The notes under the pieces are model-generated. The model was not told the origin of the DNA, did not search any database, and saw only the letters and a list, made by a program, of their open reading frames with translations. Below, piece after piece: positions 34,245-42,516 of a stretch of 64,000 nucleotides of DNA. The position numbers and the translations under genes are program-made. This DNA comes from Flintibacter faecis (GTDB lineage Bacteria; Bacillota; Clostridia; Oscillospirales; Oscillospiraceae): positions 62,001 through 126,000 of the forward strand of contig NZ_JACOPN010000004.1 of assembly GCF_014287875.1 (NCBI RefSeq), given 5' to 3'. The stretch's first letter is position 1. Every line of letters begins with the position of its first letter.

Positions 34245-34880
34245 ATGTTTAACGAAAAAGTTCATGTTCTGGACCACCCCCTGCTGCAGCATAAGCTGAC
34301 CATCCTGCGGGACGAGCGCACCGGTGTGAAGGAGTTCCGGGAGATCGTCTCTGAGATCGCCGCCCTGGAGTGCTATGAGGCCACCCGTGACCTGCCCCTG
34401 GAGGACATTGAGGTCAAGACCCCCGTGGCCACCGCCACCTTCAAGCAGCTGGCCGGCAAGAAGCTGGCCATCGTGCCCATCCTCCGTGCCGGTCTGGGTA
34501 TGGTGGACGGCATCCTGAATCTGATCCCCTCTGCCAAGGTGGGCCACATCGGCCTGTACCGCGACCCCGAGACCCACACCCCCGTGGAGTATTATTGCAA
34601 GATGCCAAACGACATCGCCGAGCGGGATGTCATTGTGCTGGACCCCATGCTGGCCACCGGCGGCTCCGCCTCCGCCGCTATCACCTTCATCAAGGGCTAT
34701 GGCTGCAAGCACATCAAGCTGATGAACGTCATCGCCGCCCCTGAGGGTATCGCCTGTATCCAGAAGGAGCACCCCGACGTGGACATCTATGTGGCCGCCG
34801 TGGACGAGAAGCTGAACGACCACGCCTACATCGTCCCCGGCCTGGGCGACGCCGGCGACCGCATTTTCGGCACCAAGTAA
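34245..34880 (+). CDS. upp: uracil phosphoribosyltransferase
   Basis: 211 residues. It salvages uracil with PRPP to UMP. The PRPP-binding motif is in [16 protein letters not shown], and the N-terminal segment [17 protein letters not shown] is characteristic. The C-terminus has [16 protein letters not shown]. Codon choice (many GCC, GGC, CTG, some CGT/GGT) is that of a well-expressed gene. AAAGGAGAG precedes ATG. A strong terminator follows. Confidence 0.96.
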   Translation: MFNEKVHVLDHPLLQHKLTILRDERTGVKEFREIVSEIAALECYEATRDLPLEDIEVKTPVATATFKQLAGKKLAIVPILRAGLGMVDGILNLIPSAKVGHIGLYRDPETHTPVEYYCKMPNDIAERDVIVLDPMLATGGSASAAITFIKGYGCKHIKLMNVIAAPEGIACIQKEHPDVDIYVAAVDEKLNDHAYIVPGLGDAGDRIFGTK

Positions 34881-34896
34881 AAAACCGTCCCTGCTC

Positions 34897-34931
34897 CGCG
34901 CCCCGGGAGAGACATCCCGGGGCGCGTTTTT
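34897..34931 (+). terminator. rho-independent terminator after upp
   Basis: CGCGCCCCGGGA (34897-34908) pairs perfectly with TCCCGGGGCGCG (34915-34926), followed by TTTTT. Confidence 0.95.
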
Positions 34932-34957
34932 ATGGCAGGTGGGTGGGAGGAAGAACA

Positions 34958-35392
34958 ATGACCGACTATTTTGATCTGCACATGCCCCGGGACCAGCTGC
35001 TGAGCCTGTCCAGCCTGGGGCTGGCCCATCTGGGGGACGGGGTGTTCGAGGTGATGGTCCGCTCCTGGCTGTGTCTCCACGGGAAGGCAAAAGCCAAGGA
35101 CCTGCACCGGGCCACGGTAAAGTATGTGGCGGCCCCCGCTCAGGCGGCGGCCATGGAGCGTATCCGGCCGATGCTCACCCCGGAGGAGGAGGAGGTATTC
35201 CGCCGTGGACGGAATACCGCGCCCCACTCCGTGCCCAAAGCGGCCAGCCGAGGGGAGTATCAGACGGCCACCGGCCTGGAAGCCCTGTTCGGCTGGCTCT
35301 ATCTCCAGGGCCAGACCCGGCGGCTGAACGAGCTGTTCGCCGGGCTGATGGGGGAAGAAGACAACTCTGGACCCGTGCAGAAGAACGACTGA
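34958..35392 (+). CDS. mrnC: Mini-ribonuclease 3 (MrnC)
   Basis: 144 residues. A compact RNase III without a dsRNA-binding domain; in Bacillus it trims 23S rRNA ends. The catalytic signature is LGDGVFE (usually LGDAVYE), and downstream RGRNTAPHSVPKAASRGEYQ and the acidic TGLEALFGWLY complete the site. ATG at 34958 has GGGAGG upstream. It stands alone here, away from the usual cysS-mrnC-rlmB neighbourhood. Confidence 0.92.
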   Translation: MTDYFDLHMPRDQLLSLSSLGLAHLGDGVFEVMVRSWLCLHGKAKAKDLHRATVKYVAAPAQAAAMERIRPMLTPEEEEVFRRGRNTAPHSVPKAASRGEYQTATGLEALFGWLYLQGQTRRLNELFAGLMGEEDNSGPVQKND

Positions 35393-35437
35393 CCAGGAAA
35401 AACACTTTACAGAAAATGAAGAACGAGGTGAAGGAAT

Positions 35438-37201
35438 ATGCCCCTTGATGCCCTGTGTCTGTCCGGCGTTGTGGCAGAGTTAAAGCCAATTTTGACGGGT
35501 GCCAAGATCGACAAGGTCCACCAGCCGGGCCGGGACGAGATGATTCTGGCCCTGCGGCTGGGCCGGGGGAACGGGCGGCTGCTGCTGTCCGCCAGTCCCA
35601 ACCACCCCAGGCTGCAAATGACCGAGCTGTCCCGGGAGAACCCGGACGCGCCCCCCATGTTCTGTATGCTGCTGCGCAAGCACCTGATGGGCGGGCGCAT
35701 CCTGAGCGTGGAGCAGCCCCATCTGGAGCGCATCGTGGAGCTGCGGCTGGAGGTGCTGGACGAACTGGGGGACCGGAAGGAGCGCCGCCTGATTCTGGAG
35801 GCCATGGGCCGCCGGGCCAATCTGGTGCTGGTGGACGACCAGGGCCGCATCGTGGACTGTCTGCGCCGGGTGGACGGGGATATGTCCGCCCAGCGGCAGC
35901 TGCTGCCCGGTCTGTTCTACCGTCTGCCCCCCGCCATGGAAAAAGCCGACCCCACCGCCCTGGATGGGGGAGAGTGGCTTCGCCGGGTGGAGCAGGCCCC
36001 AGGGGAGAGCCGGGTGGATCACTGGCTGCTGGACACCTTTGGCGGCTGGTCGCCTTTGGTCTGCCGGGAGATCGCCTTTCGGGCCGGGGGCCGTGTAGAT
36101 GTGACCTTTGACGAGCTGGGTCCCCAGGGCCGGGTCCGGGTGGCCGAGGCGGCGGAAGCGCTGCTGAACTCTGTGAAGGAAAATAACTTTACGCCCACTG
36201 TGATCTCTATCGAAAAGCGTTCTAAGGACTTCACCTTCTTCCCGGCGGAGCAGTATGAAGAGGCGGGGGAGTGCACCGTCTATCCCAGCTTCTCCGCCCT
36301 GATGGACCGCTTCTATGAGCAGCGGGAGAATCAGGAGCGCATCCGCCAGAAGGGCCAGGATCTGATCCGTTCCGTCACCAACGCCCGGGACCGAACCGCC
36401 CGGAAGCTCGCCAATCAGCAGCGGGAGCTGGAGGCCACCCAGGATCGGGAGCGGCTGCGCCAGTTCGGGGACATCATCACCTCCAACCTCCACACCATGG
36501 AGCGCGGCATGGCCACGCTGCGGGCGCTGGATTTCTATGACCCGGAGGGGGCCGAAGTGGACATCAAGCTGGACCCCCTGCTCACCCCCCAGCAGAATGC
36601 GGCGAAATATTATAAGGAATACAACAAGGCGAAAACGGCGGAGGAGATGCTGACCATCCAGCTGGAGAAGGGCCGCCGGGAGCTGGACTATCTGAACAGT
36701 GTGCTGGAGAACATCACCCTGGCCGAGGGGGAACGGGACCTGCAGGAGATCCGCCAGGAGCTGGCGGACACGGGATATCTCCGCCGCCAGATCAAGGGGA
36801 GGGACAAGGGCCGCCGGTTGAGCCCAAAGCCCATGGAGTTCCGCTCCACCGCCGGGCTGCGCATCTCGGTGGGGAAGAACAACATGCAGAACGACCTGCT
36901 CACCTGCAAGCAGGCCTTTAAGAGCGACATCTGGTTCCACACCCAAAAAATCCACGGTTCCCATGTGATCCTGTGGACCGGCGGGGCCCAGCCCGACCTG
37001 CAAAGTTTAAACGAGGCCGCCTGTCTGGCCGCATGGTTCTCCCAGGGCCGGGAGTCGGGCAAGGTCCCCGTGGACTACACCCAGGTGAAATATGTGAAAA
37101 AGCCCGCCGGGGCCCGCCCGGGCATGGTGGTCTACACCACCTATGAGACCGCCTGGGTCACCCCGGATGAGAGCTTGGTCAAGCGGCTGCGGGTGAAGTA
37201 A
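35438..37201 (+). CDS. rqcH: ribosome quality control protein RqcH (NFACT family)
   Basis: 587 residues. RqcH binds split 50S subunits carrying stuck peptidyl-tRNA and adds C-terminal alanine tails that mark the chain for degradation. The NFACT-N domain begins MPLDALCLSGVVAEL. A long helical coiled-coil middle (about 285-450) and the C-terminal NFACT-R domain with DIWFHTQKIHGSHVIL follow. AGGTGAAGG precedes ATG. Full family length. A terminator follows, so it is likely the last gene of its unit. Confidence 0.94.
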   Translation: MPLDALCLSGVVAELKPILTGAKIDKVHQPGRDEMILALRLGRGNGRLLLSASPNHPRLQMTELSRENPDAPPMFCMLLRKHLMGGRILSVEQPHLERIVELRLEVLDELGDRKERRLILEAMGRRANLVLVDDQGRIVDCLRRVDGDMSAQRQLLPGLFYRLPPAMEKADPTALDGGEWLRRVEQAPGESRVDHWLLDTFGGWSPLVCREIAFRAGGRVDVTFDELGPQGRVRVAEAAEALLNSVKENNFTPTVISIEKRSKDFTFFPAEQYEEAGECTVYPSFSALMDRFYEQRENQERIRQKGQDLIRSVTNARDRTARKLANQQRELEATQDRERLRQFGDIITSNLHTMERGMATLRALDFYDPEGAEVDIKLDPLLTPQQNAAKYYKEYNKAKTAEEMLTIQLEKGRRELDYLNSVLENITLAEGERDLQEIRQELADTGYLRRQIKGRDKGRRLSPKPMEFRSTAGLRISVGKNNMQNDLLTCKQAFKSDIWFHTQKIHGSHVILWTGGAQPDLQSLNEAACLAAWFSQGRESGKVPVDYTQVKYVKKPAGARPGMVVYTTYETAWVTPDESLVKRLRVK

Positions 37202-37221
37202 CACCGGTTTGCATAAAAACG

Positions 37222-37260
37222 AATGGCGCTGTCTTCCATCCCGGAAGCAGCGCCATTTTG
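37222..37260 (+). terminator. terminator after rqcH
   Basis: AATGGCGCTGTCTTCC pairs with GGAAGCAGCGCCATT (one mismatch) followed by TTTG. Confidence 0.75.
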
Positions 37261-37413
37261 ATATCCTTCCGGCTGTTTTGTCTGGGCCAAAAAGAATAAA
37301 AATTCCCAATATCCGGGATAAAAACCCGGATTTTTTAAAAGATTCAGACAATTTCCACAAGTTTGACGGGGGAAGTATGGGCAGTTTTGCCCTTGCGCCC
37401 ATGGGGATGATTG

Positions 37414-37430
37414 GTTACAATATGGTAACA
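37414..37430 (-). promoter_or_regulatory. WalR (YycF)-type binding box
   Basis: Read on the minus strand, the site is TGTTAC-CATAT-TGTAAC: two hexamers separated by 5 bases. It matches the WalR consensus TGTWAH-N5-TGTWAH exactly. A third half-site-like GTAACA follows at 37434-37439. It lies 68 bases before the start of a cell-wall hydrolase gene, the type of target WalR controls. Confidence 0.5.
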
Positions 37431-37453
37431 AAAGTAACAACCGTTGCTTTTGG

Positions 37454-37471
37454 TTGTCATAATTATGACAA
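37454..37471. promoter_or_regulatory. 18-bp perfect palindrome (candidate operator)
   Basis: TTGTCATAATTATGACAA is perfectly self-complementary over 18 bases and lies 27 bases before the start codon of the SleB-like gene. It contains CATAAT with TGT upstream, so it may overlap the -10 region of that promoter. Confidence 0.5.
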
Positions 37472-37497
37472 AATTTGTTTCCGTAGGAGTGTAGACA

Positions 37498-38466
37498 ATG
37501 ATACGCAAGCTAGTATCCTCACTGCTGTGCGCCTTTGCCTTACTCCTCCTGATGGGCGCGGGCACCGCTTCCGAGCAGACCACGTCCATCTTGGCAGAGG
37601 AGGAGAGCGGAGCCCCTTCCGGTTCCGCACTGACGACTGAGACGCAGGCAGACCTGGTGGAGCAGAGTGCTAAGGCGGTACCCGCCGCGGCCAGCGAAAG
37701 CCCCATTGAGGTAGCCGAGAGCGTGGAGCACGGGATGCGCATCGACGGGGAGTATGCCCCCACCGATGTGGCCATGACCCGCAGCGGCGGGACCACCTAT
37801 GTGGCCCTGGCCGGAATGGCAAAGGCCCTGGACCCCGCCGCCACGGCGGCATGGGACGGCGGCTCCGGCACGGTGACCGTGACCACCCCCAAGATGACGG
37901 TGACGGCCAAAAGCGGCCAGAGCTATCTGGTGGCCAATGGCCGGTATCTCTACCTGCCCGGCAAGGTGCAGATGAACCAAGGCCGGGTGATCGTCCCCCT
38001 GTGGGCGGTGGCCCAGGCCTTTGATGCCAAGGTCAGCTGGGATGCCACGGCAAACCAGGTGATCGTCACCCGGGGCAGCGGGGCCATCCAGTCCGGGGCA
38101 TCCTATTATAATTCCGACACCCTGTTCTGGCTCTCCCGCATCATTTATGCCGAAAGCGGCAACCAGTCCCTGAAGGGGCAGATGGCCGTGGGCAATGTGG
38201 TGATGAACCGGGTAGCCAGCCCCGTCTATCCCAACACCGTGAAAGGGGTACTGGCCCAGAAGAACCAGTTCACCACCTATCGGGGCGGGGCCCTGGCCAA
38301 CCGGACCCCCAACGCCTCCAGCGTCATCGCCGCCAAGCTGGTGATGGACGGCGGCGTGGTGGAGGAGGTCCGCAACGCCCTGTACTTCGATTCCTGCGCC
38401 GGGAGCTGGGCCTCCCGCCACAAACAGTGCATCGCCGTGATCGGCGGGCACAAATTCTATCAATGA
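37498..38466 (+). CDS. cell wall hydrolase (SleB-type) with stalk domain
   Basis: 322 residues, secreted. Signal peptide about 1-25. A Ser/Glu-rich region is followed by a copper-amine-oxidase-N-like stalk domain (about 80-195; YVALAGMAKALDPAATAAWD and IVPLWAVAQAFDAKVSWDA). The C-terminal Hydrolase_2 domain (about 205-322) includes the catalytic Glu in IIYAESGNQSLKGQMAVGNV and ends in SCAGSWASRHKQCIAVIGGH. SleB is a germination lytic transglycosylase that cuts cortex peptidoglycan; this member may act in germination or vegetative wall turnover. TAGGAGTG precedes the ATG. Confidence 0.88.
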   Translation: MIRKLVSSLLCAFALLLLMGAGTASEQTTSILAEEESGAPSGSALTTETQADLVEQSAKAVPAAASESPIEVAESVEHGMRIDGEYAPTDVAMTRSGGTTYVALAGMAKALDPAATAAWDGGSGTVTVTTPKMTVTAKSGQSYLVANGRYLYLPGKVQMNQGRVIVPLWAVAQAFDAKVSWDATANQVIVTRGSGAIQSGASYYNSDTLFWLSRIIYAESGNQSLKGQMAVGNVVMNRVASPVYPNTVKGVLAQKNQFTTYRGGALANRTPNASSVIAAKLVMDGGVVEEVRNALYFDSCAGSWASRHKQCIAVIGGHKFYQ

Positions 38467-38476
38467 GCAGCTGCCG

Positions 38477-38513
38477 GGCGGCCATCCTGTTTGGGGTGGC
38501 CGCCGCTCTTTTT
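38477..38513 (+). terminator. terminator after the SleB-like gene
   Basis: GGCGGCCA (38477-38484) pairs with TGGCCGCC (38497-38504), followed by GCTCTTTTT. Confidence 0.85.
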
Positions 38514-38535
38514 CTCCTTTTGGAGAAATTGGGGC

Positions 38536-38564
38536 TTTCTTTTTTGTATATTCATGTATATAAT
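38536..38564 (+). promoter_or_regulatory. promoter for nusB operon
   Basis: TTTCTT (38536-38541), 17-base spacer, perfect TATAAT (38559-38564). The leader to nusB would be about 120 bases. The -35 box is weak. Confidence 0.5.
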
Positions 38565-38686
38565 AGAATCACCTGTGAAATCACCATTTTAGACCGACGC
38601 CCCGGAAAAGCGCCCCATTGTTTTGGGCGGCAGTGGGGCCGGTGCCCCGCCGAAAGCGGTGGGGAATGAGTTTGGAGGATATAGCC

Positions 38687-39187
38687 ATGACAAGAAGCAA
38701 TGCCCGTGAGATCGCGGTCCAGCTGATCTTCTCCCTTGGGTTCAGCAACCACAGCGCCCAGGAGGTGCTGGACAGCCAGCTGACCCCGGAGCGCTTTGCG
38801 GAGCTGGCGGAGGAAAACGCCCTGTATGCCCAGTTCCCCAACGAGAAGCAGCAGCAGTACATCCGAGACCTGGTCCAGGGAGTATTCTCCCACGGCCCCG
38901 AGCTGGATGACTACATCAGTCGCTATGCAGTGGGCTGGTCCTTTGCCCGCATCCCCCGCATGGCCGCCGCCATTATGCGCACCGCCATGTACGAGGTGCT
39001 GTATGTGCCAGATGTGCCCAACGCCGCCGCCATCAACGAGGCGGTGGAGATCGCCAAGCGGTATGAGACCCAGGAAGTGGTCTCCTTCGTCAACGGCATT
39101 CTGGGCAGCTTTGTTCGGGCGGAGTTTTCCGAAACCCCGCCCAAGCCGGACAAGGCCGGCGAGGCTCAGCCCAAGGCGGAGGATTGA
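38687..39187 (+). CDS. nusB: transcription antitermination factor NusB
   Basis: 166 residues. All-helical RNA-binding protein that, with NusE, holds boxA RNA during rRNA transcription. The N-terminus TRSNAREIAVQLIFSLGF and the C-terminal NEAVEIAKRYETQEVVSFVNGILG are typical. ATG at 38687 has GGAGG upstream at good distance; the frame is open further upstream but without a Shine-Dalgarno site. A Pro/Lys/Glu tail ends the protein, and the next gene starts 2 bases after the stop. Confidence 0.93.
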   Translation: MTRSNAREIAVQLIFSLGFSNHSAQEVLDSQLTPERFAELAEENALYAQFPNEKQQQYIRDLVQGVFSHGPELDDYISRYAVGWSFARIPRMAAAIMRTAMYEVLYVPDVPNAAAINEAVEIAKRYETQEVVSFVNGILGSFVRAEFSETPPKPDKAGEAQPKAED

Positions 39188-39189
39188 CC

Positions 39190-40131
39190 ATGGCGGTCCT
39201 GGGGCTGGATACCAGCAACTACACCACCTCCGCCGCCGTGTTCGACGGGGCGGGGGGCTGCAACGCCGGGCGGCTGCTCTCCGTCCGTCCCGGGGAACTG
39301 GGACTGCGGCAGAGCGACGCCCTGTTTCAGCATGTGAAGCAGCTGCCCGAGCAGTTTGAGAAACTGGAGCAGGGCGGCTGGCTCCACGACATTCGGGCAG
39401 TGGGAGCCAGCACCTGTCCCCGGGCGGTGGAGGGCTCTTACATGCCCTGCTTTCTGGCGGGGGCATCCCAGGGGCAGAGCTTGGCCCGGACCTTGGGGGT
39501 GCCCTTTTTTGCCCACTCCCACCAGCAGGGACACCTGGCCGCGGCGGCCTGGTCCGCCGGACATCTGGAGCTGCTGGACCGGCCTTTCCTGGCCTGGCAC
39601 CTGTCCGGCGGCACCACCGAGCTGCTGCTGGTCCGGCCGGACGGCATCACCGTCCAGGCCGAGATCATCGGCGGGACAGAGGATATCTCCGCCGGGCAGC
39701 TCATTGACCGCACCGGTGTGCGTCTGGGGCTGGATTTCCCCGCCGGAAAGGCCGTGGACCAGCTCTCCCGCCAGGCCCACAAAGACCTGCGCTTTCCCGT
39801 GAAGCTGCGGGAGTTCTCCTTCTCCCTGTCCGGAATGGAAAACAAGATGGAACAGCTTGTCCAAGGGGGAGCGGACCCCGCCGATGTGGCCCGGTTCACC
39901 CTGAACGTGGTGTGCGACACCGTGGCGAAGGTGACCCAGCGGGCCATGGAGCGCCACCCCGGCCTGCCTGTGCTGTGCTCCGGGGGCGTGGCCTCCAATG
40001 TCCAGCTGCGGGAAGTGTTGACGCGCCGATGCAGCGCCCTGTTCGCCCAGCCCCAATATTCTACCGACAACGCCATGGGTACCGCCATCCTCACCTGGCG
40101 GGCCCTGGAGCGGCAGGAGGGACGGCTGTGA
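39190..40131 (+). CDS. TsaD/Kae1-like protein (peptidase M22 family paralogue)
   Basis: 313 residues of ASKHA fold, clearly related to TsaD. It keeps the two metal-binding-type His (HSHQQGHLAA), the LDFPAGKAVDQL block, FSFSLSGMENKM, CSGGVASNVQLRE and the Asp in YSTDNAMG. It differs at the TsaD SGGHT motif, which reads SGGTT, and has Gln in place of some acidic residues (HQQGH; ISAGQLIDRTG). Clostridia often carry this second gene beside nusB-xseA besides genuine tsaD, so I do not call it tsaD. Substrate unknown. The stop overlaps xseA (GTGA). Confidence 0.8.
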   Translation: MAVLGLDTSNYTTSAAVFDGAGGCNAGRLLSVRPGELGLRQSDALFQHVKQLPEQFEKLEQGGWLHDIRAVGASTCPRAVEGSYMPCFLAGASQGQSLARTLGVPFFAHSHQQGHLAAAAWSAGHLELLDRPFLAWHLSGGTTELLLVRPDGITVQAEIIGGTEDISAGQLIDRTGVRLGLDFPAGKAVDQLSRQAHKDLRFPVKLREFSFSLSGMENKMEQLVQGGADPADVARFTLNVVCDTVAKVTQRAMERHPGLPVLCSGGVASNVQLREVLTRRCSALFAQPQYSTDNAMGTAILTWRALERQEGRL

Positions 40132-41351
40132 GAGGGGAGCGGGCCGTCCTCACCCCGGGACAGGTGGGACTCTATTTGAAAAACCTGATGGACCGGGACC
40201 GGGTGCTGTCCGGTCTGCTGGTGCGGGGAGAGATATCCAACTATAAGCTGTACCCCTCCGGCCACCACTATTTCACCCTGAAGGATGGGGAGGGGGCCCT
40301 GCGGTGCGTCATGTTCCGGGGGGATGCCGTCTCCCTGCGCTTCCGCCCCCAAAACGGGATGCAGGTCATCGCCGCCGGGCGGGTGTCCGTCTTTCCCCGG
40401 GATGGACAGTATCAGCTCTACTGCAGCCGCCTGACCCCGGAGGGGGCGGGGGACCTGCACGTGGCCTTTGAACAGCTGAAGGAGAAGTTGGCAGGTGAGG
40501 GCCTGTTTGCCCCGGAGCACAAAAAGCCCCTGCCGCCCAGTCCCGGGACCATCGCCCTGATCACCTCTCCCGTGGGTGCAGCGGTGCGGGATATGCTGCG
40601 GATCTTAAAGGCCCGGTGGCCCATGGCCCGGGTGCGGGTGCTGCCCGTGCGGGTCCAGGGGGAGGGTGCGGCGGAGGAGATATCCGCCGCCATCGCCTGG
40701 TGCGACCGGGAGCAGGCCGCCGACCTGATCATCACGGGCCGGGGCGGCGGGTCCATGGAGGACCTGTGGGCCTTTAACGAGGAGATCGTGGCCCGGGCCA
40801 TCTACCGCTGCCGCATCCCGGTGATCTCCGCCGTGGGCCACGAGCCCGACGTGACCATCGCCGACTATGTGGCCGATCTGCGGGCCGCCACGCCCTCCAA
40901 CGCCGCCGAGCTGGCCGTGCCAGACCGAAACGAGGTCTATGGCCGTCTGCTCAGCCTGGAAAAGCGGCTGGAGGGGGAGATGGGCCATCGGCTGGCCCAA
41001 TCTCGCCGCCGGCTGGACCGCCTGTCCAAAAGCCGGGCCATGACCCGGCCGGAGGCCTATTTCCAGGCCAAGCGGCTGCTGCTGGACTATCAGAGCCGCC
41101 GATTGAACCAGGCGCTGGAGCGCACCGTGGCCCAGAACCGGGAGCGGCTGGCCGGTCTGGCCGCCGCCCTGGATGCCATGAGTCCCATGAAGGTGCTGGG
41201 CCGGGGCTATGCCATCGCCCGAAACGGGGAGGGCCGGGTGCTCTCCTCTGTGAAACAGACCGGGGCAGGGGAGACGCTGTCCCTCCGCCTTGCTGACGGC
41301 AGCCTGCGCTGCCATGTAGATGAGGTCCGGGGACCGGAACAGGAGGATTGA
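40128..41351 (+). CDS. xseA: exodeoxyribonuclease VII large subunit
   Basis: 407 residues. An N-terminal OB domain (about 5-100; VRGEISNYKLYPSGHHYFTLKD) is followed by the catalytic domain with GTIALITSPVGAAVRDML and IITGRGGGSMEDLWAFNEE, and a helical C-terminal region. With XseB it degrades single-stranded DNA from both ends. GTG at 40128 is chosen: AGGAGG lies 7 bases upstream and the start overlaps the previous stop. xseB follows 2 bases after. Confidence 0.95.
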   Translation: MRGERAVLTPGQVGLYLKNLMDRDRVLSGLLVRGEISNYKLYPSGHHYFTLKDGEGALRCVMFRGDAVSLRFRPQNGMQVIAAGRVSVFPRDGQYQLYCSRLTPEGAGDLHVAFEQLKEKLAGEGLFAPEHKKPLPPSPGTIALITSPVGAAVRDMLRILKARWPMARVRVLPVRVQGEGAAEEISAAIAWCDREQAADLIITGRGGGSMEDLWAFNEEIVARAIYRCRIPVISAVGHEPDVTIADYVADLRAATPSNAAELAVPDRNEVYGRLLSLEKRLEGEMGHRLAQSRRRLDRLSKSRAMTRPEAYFQAKRLLLDYQSRRLNQALERTVAQNRERLAGLAAALDAMSPMKVLGRGYAIARNGEGRVLSSVKQTGAGETLSLRLADGSLRCHVDEVRGPEQED

Positions 41352-41353
41352 CT

Positions 41354-41593
41354 GTGGCTGCAAGAAAGAAACTGGATTTTGAAGCGTCCATGACCCGGCT
41401 GGAGGAGATCGTCTCCCAGCTGGAGCAGGGGGATGCCCCCCTGGAACAGGCCATGACTCTGTTCGAGGAGGGGGCCAAGCTGCTGCGGGAGTGTACCCGT
41501 CAGCTGGACCAGGCGGAGCAGAAGGTGACGCTGCTCACGGCGGACGAGGACGGCCGGCCCGTGGAGCAGCCCTTCACCGGGGAGGAACCGTAA
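41354..41593 (+). CDS. xseB: exodeoxyribonuclease VII small subunit
   Basis: 79 residues, the normal size. Core LDFEASMTRLEEIVSQLEQG followed by LEQAMTLFEEGAKLLREC. Several copies bind the XseA helical region. GTG at 41354 is preferred over TTG 41348 because AGGAGG ends 7 bases before it. The stop overlaps the ispA start by one base. Confidence 0.93.
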   Translation: MAARKKLDFEASMTRLEEIVSQLEQGDAPLEQAMTLFEEGAKLLRECTRQLDQAEQKVTLLTADEDGRPVEQPFTGEEP

Positions 41594-42471
41594 TGGAACA
41601 AAGTTTTGAAACCATTCTGGCCCGGGACCGGGCCCTGATCGAGGACCGTCTGGCGGAGCTGTTCCGCCAGGACACCCGCTATGCCTGTGTGCAGGAGGCC
41701 ATGGAGTATTCCCTACTGGCCGGAGGCAAGCGGGTCCGGCCTGTGCTGACCCTGGAGGCCTGCCGCATGTGCGGCGGCAGGGTGGAGGATGCCCTGCCCT
41801 TCGCCTGCGGCGTGGAGATGATCCACACCTATTCCCTCATTCACGACGATCTGCCCGCCATGGACGACGACGAGCTCCGCCGGGGCCGCCCCACCAACCA
41901 TGTGGTATACGGCGAGGCCACGGCCATTCTGGCGGGTGACGGCCTGCTCACGGCGGCCTTTGGCCAGCTGACCAAGGCAGAGCTGCCCCCGGAGCGCATC
42001 GTCTCCGCCGTAGCCACCCTGTCCGCTGCCGCCGGTCCCTCGGGAATGGTGGGCGGTCAGGCTTTGGACATGGCCGGGGAGGGCCACGCCCTCAGCCGGG
42101 GGGAGCTGGAGCTGCTGCAAAGCCTGAAGACGGGGGCCCTCATCTCGGCGGCCGCCCAGCTGGGCGGCATCGCCGCCGGGGCCACCCGGGAGCAGCTGAA
42201 GCAGCTGGACCGGTATGCCCAGGCGTTGGGTCTGGCCTTCCAGGTACGGGATGACATGCTGGATGTCATCAGCTCTGACCAGGAGCTGGGTAAGCCCGTT
42301 GGCTCTGACCGGGCCAACGAGAAGAGTACCTTTGTCAACGCCCTGGGGCTGGAGAATTGTGCCCAACTGGTGGAGAAGCTGAGCCAGCAGGCGGCGGATG
42401 CCCTGGCGGAGTTTGAACAGCCGGAGTTTTTGGCTTGGCTGGCCCACGCGCTGGCAGACCGAAAGCAGTAA
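41593..42471 (+). CDS. ispA: farnesyl diphosphate synthase (polyprenyl synthetase)
   Basis: 292 residues. It condenses IPP with DMAPP and GPP to farnesyl diphosphate. The first Asp-rich motif is in SLIHDDLPAMDDDELRRG and the second in FQVRDDMLD. GGKRVRP near the N-terminus binds diphosphate. Its product feeds undecaprenyl and quinone-type lipids. Together with dxs directly downstream and ispDF/ispH elsewhere in the window, it completes part of the isoprenoid route. Confidence 0.94.
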   Translation: MEQSFETILARDRALIEDRLAELFRQDTRYACVQEAMEYSLLAGGKRVRPVLTLEACRMCGGRVEDALPFACGVEMIHTYSLIHDDLPAMDDDELRRGRPTNHVVYGEATAILAGDGLLTAAFGQLTKAELPPERIVSAVATLSAAAGPSGMVGGQALDMAGEGHALSRGELELLQSLKTGALISAAAQLGGIAAGATREQLKQLDRYAQALGLAFQVRDDMLDVISSDQELGKPVGSDRANEKSTFVNALGLENCAQLVEKLSQQAADALAEFEQPEFLAWLAHALADRKQ

Positions 42472-42516
42472 CGGGGAACCTTATGAAAGAAATCCCCATA
42501 GGGGGAGGAAGATAGC

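Noticed and set aside
33528-35090. A 520-codon minus-strand open frame across tsaB and upp
   Set aside because: Runs through two well-supported plus-strand genes and the upp terminator; low-complexity His/Gly/Gln composition.
39190-40131. Calling this gene tsaD
   Set aside because: The SGGHT motif and some acidic residues are altered, and clostridia are known to carry such a paralogue besides tsaD.
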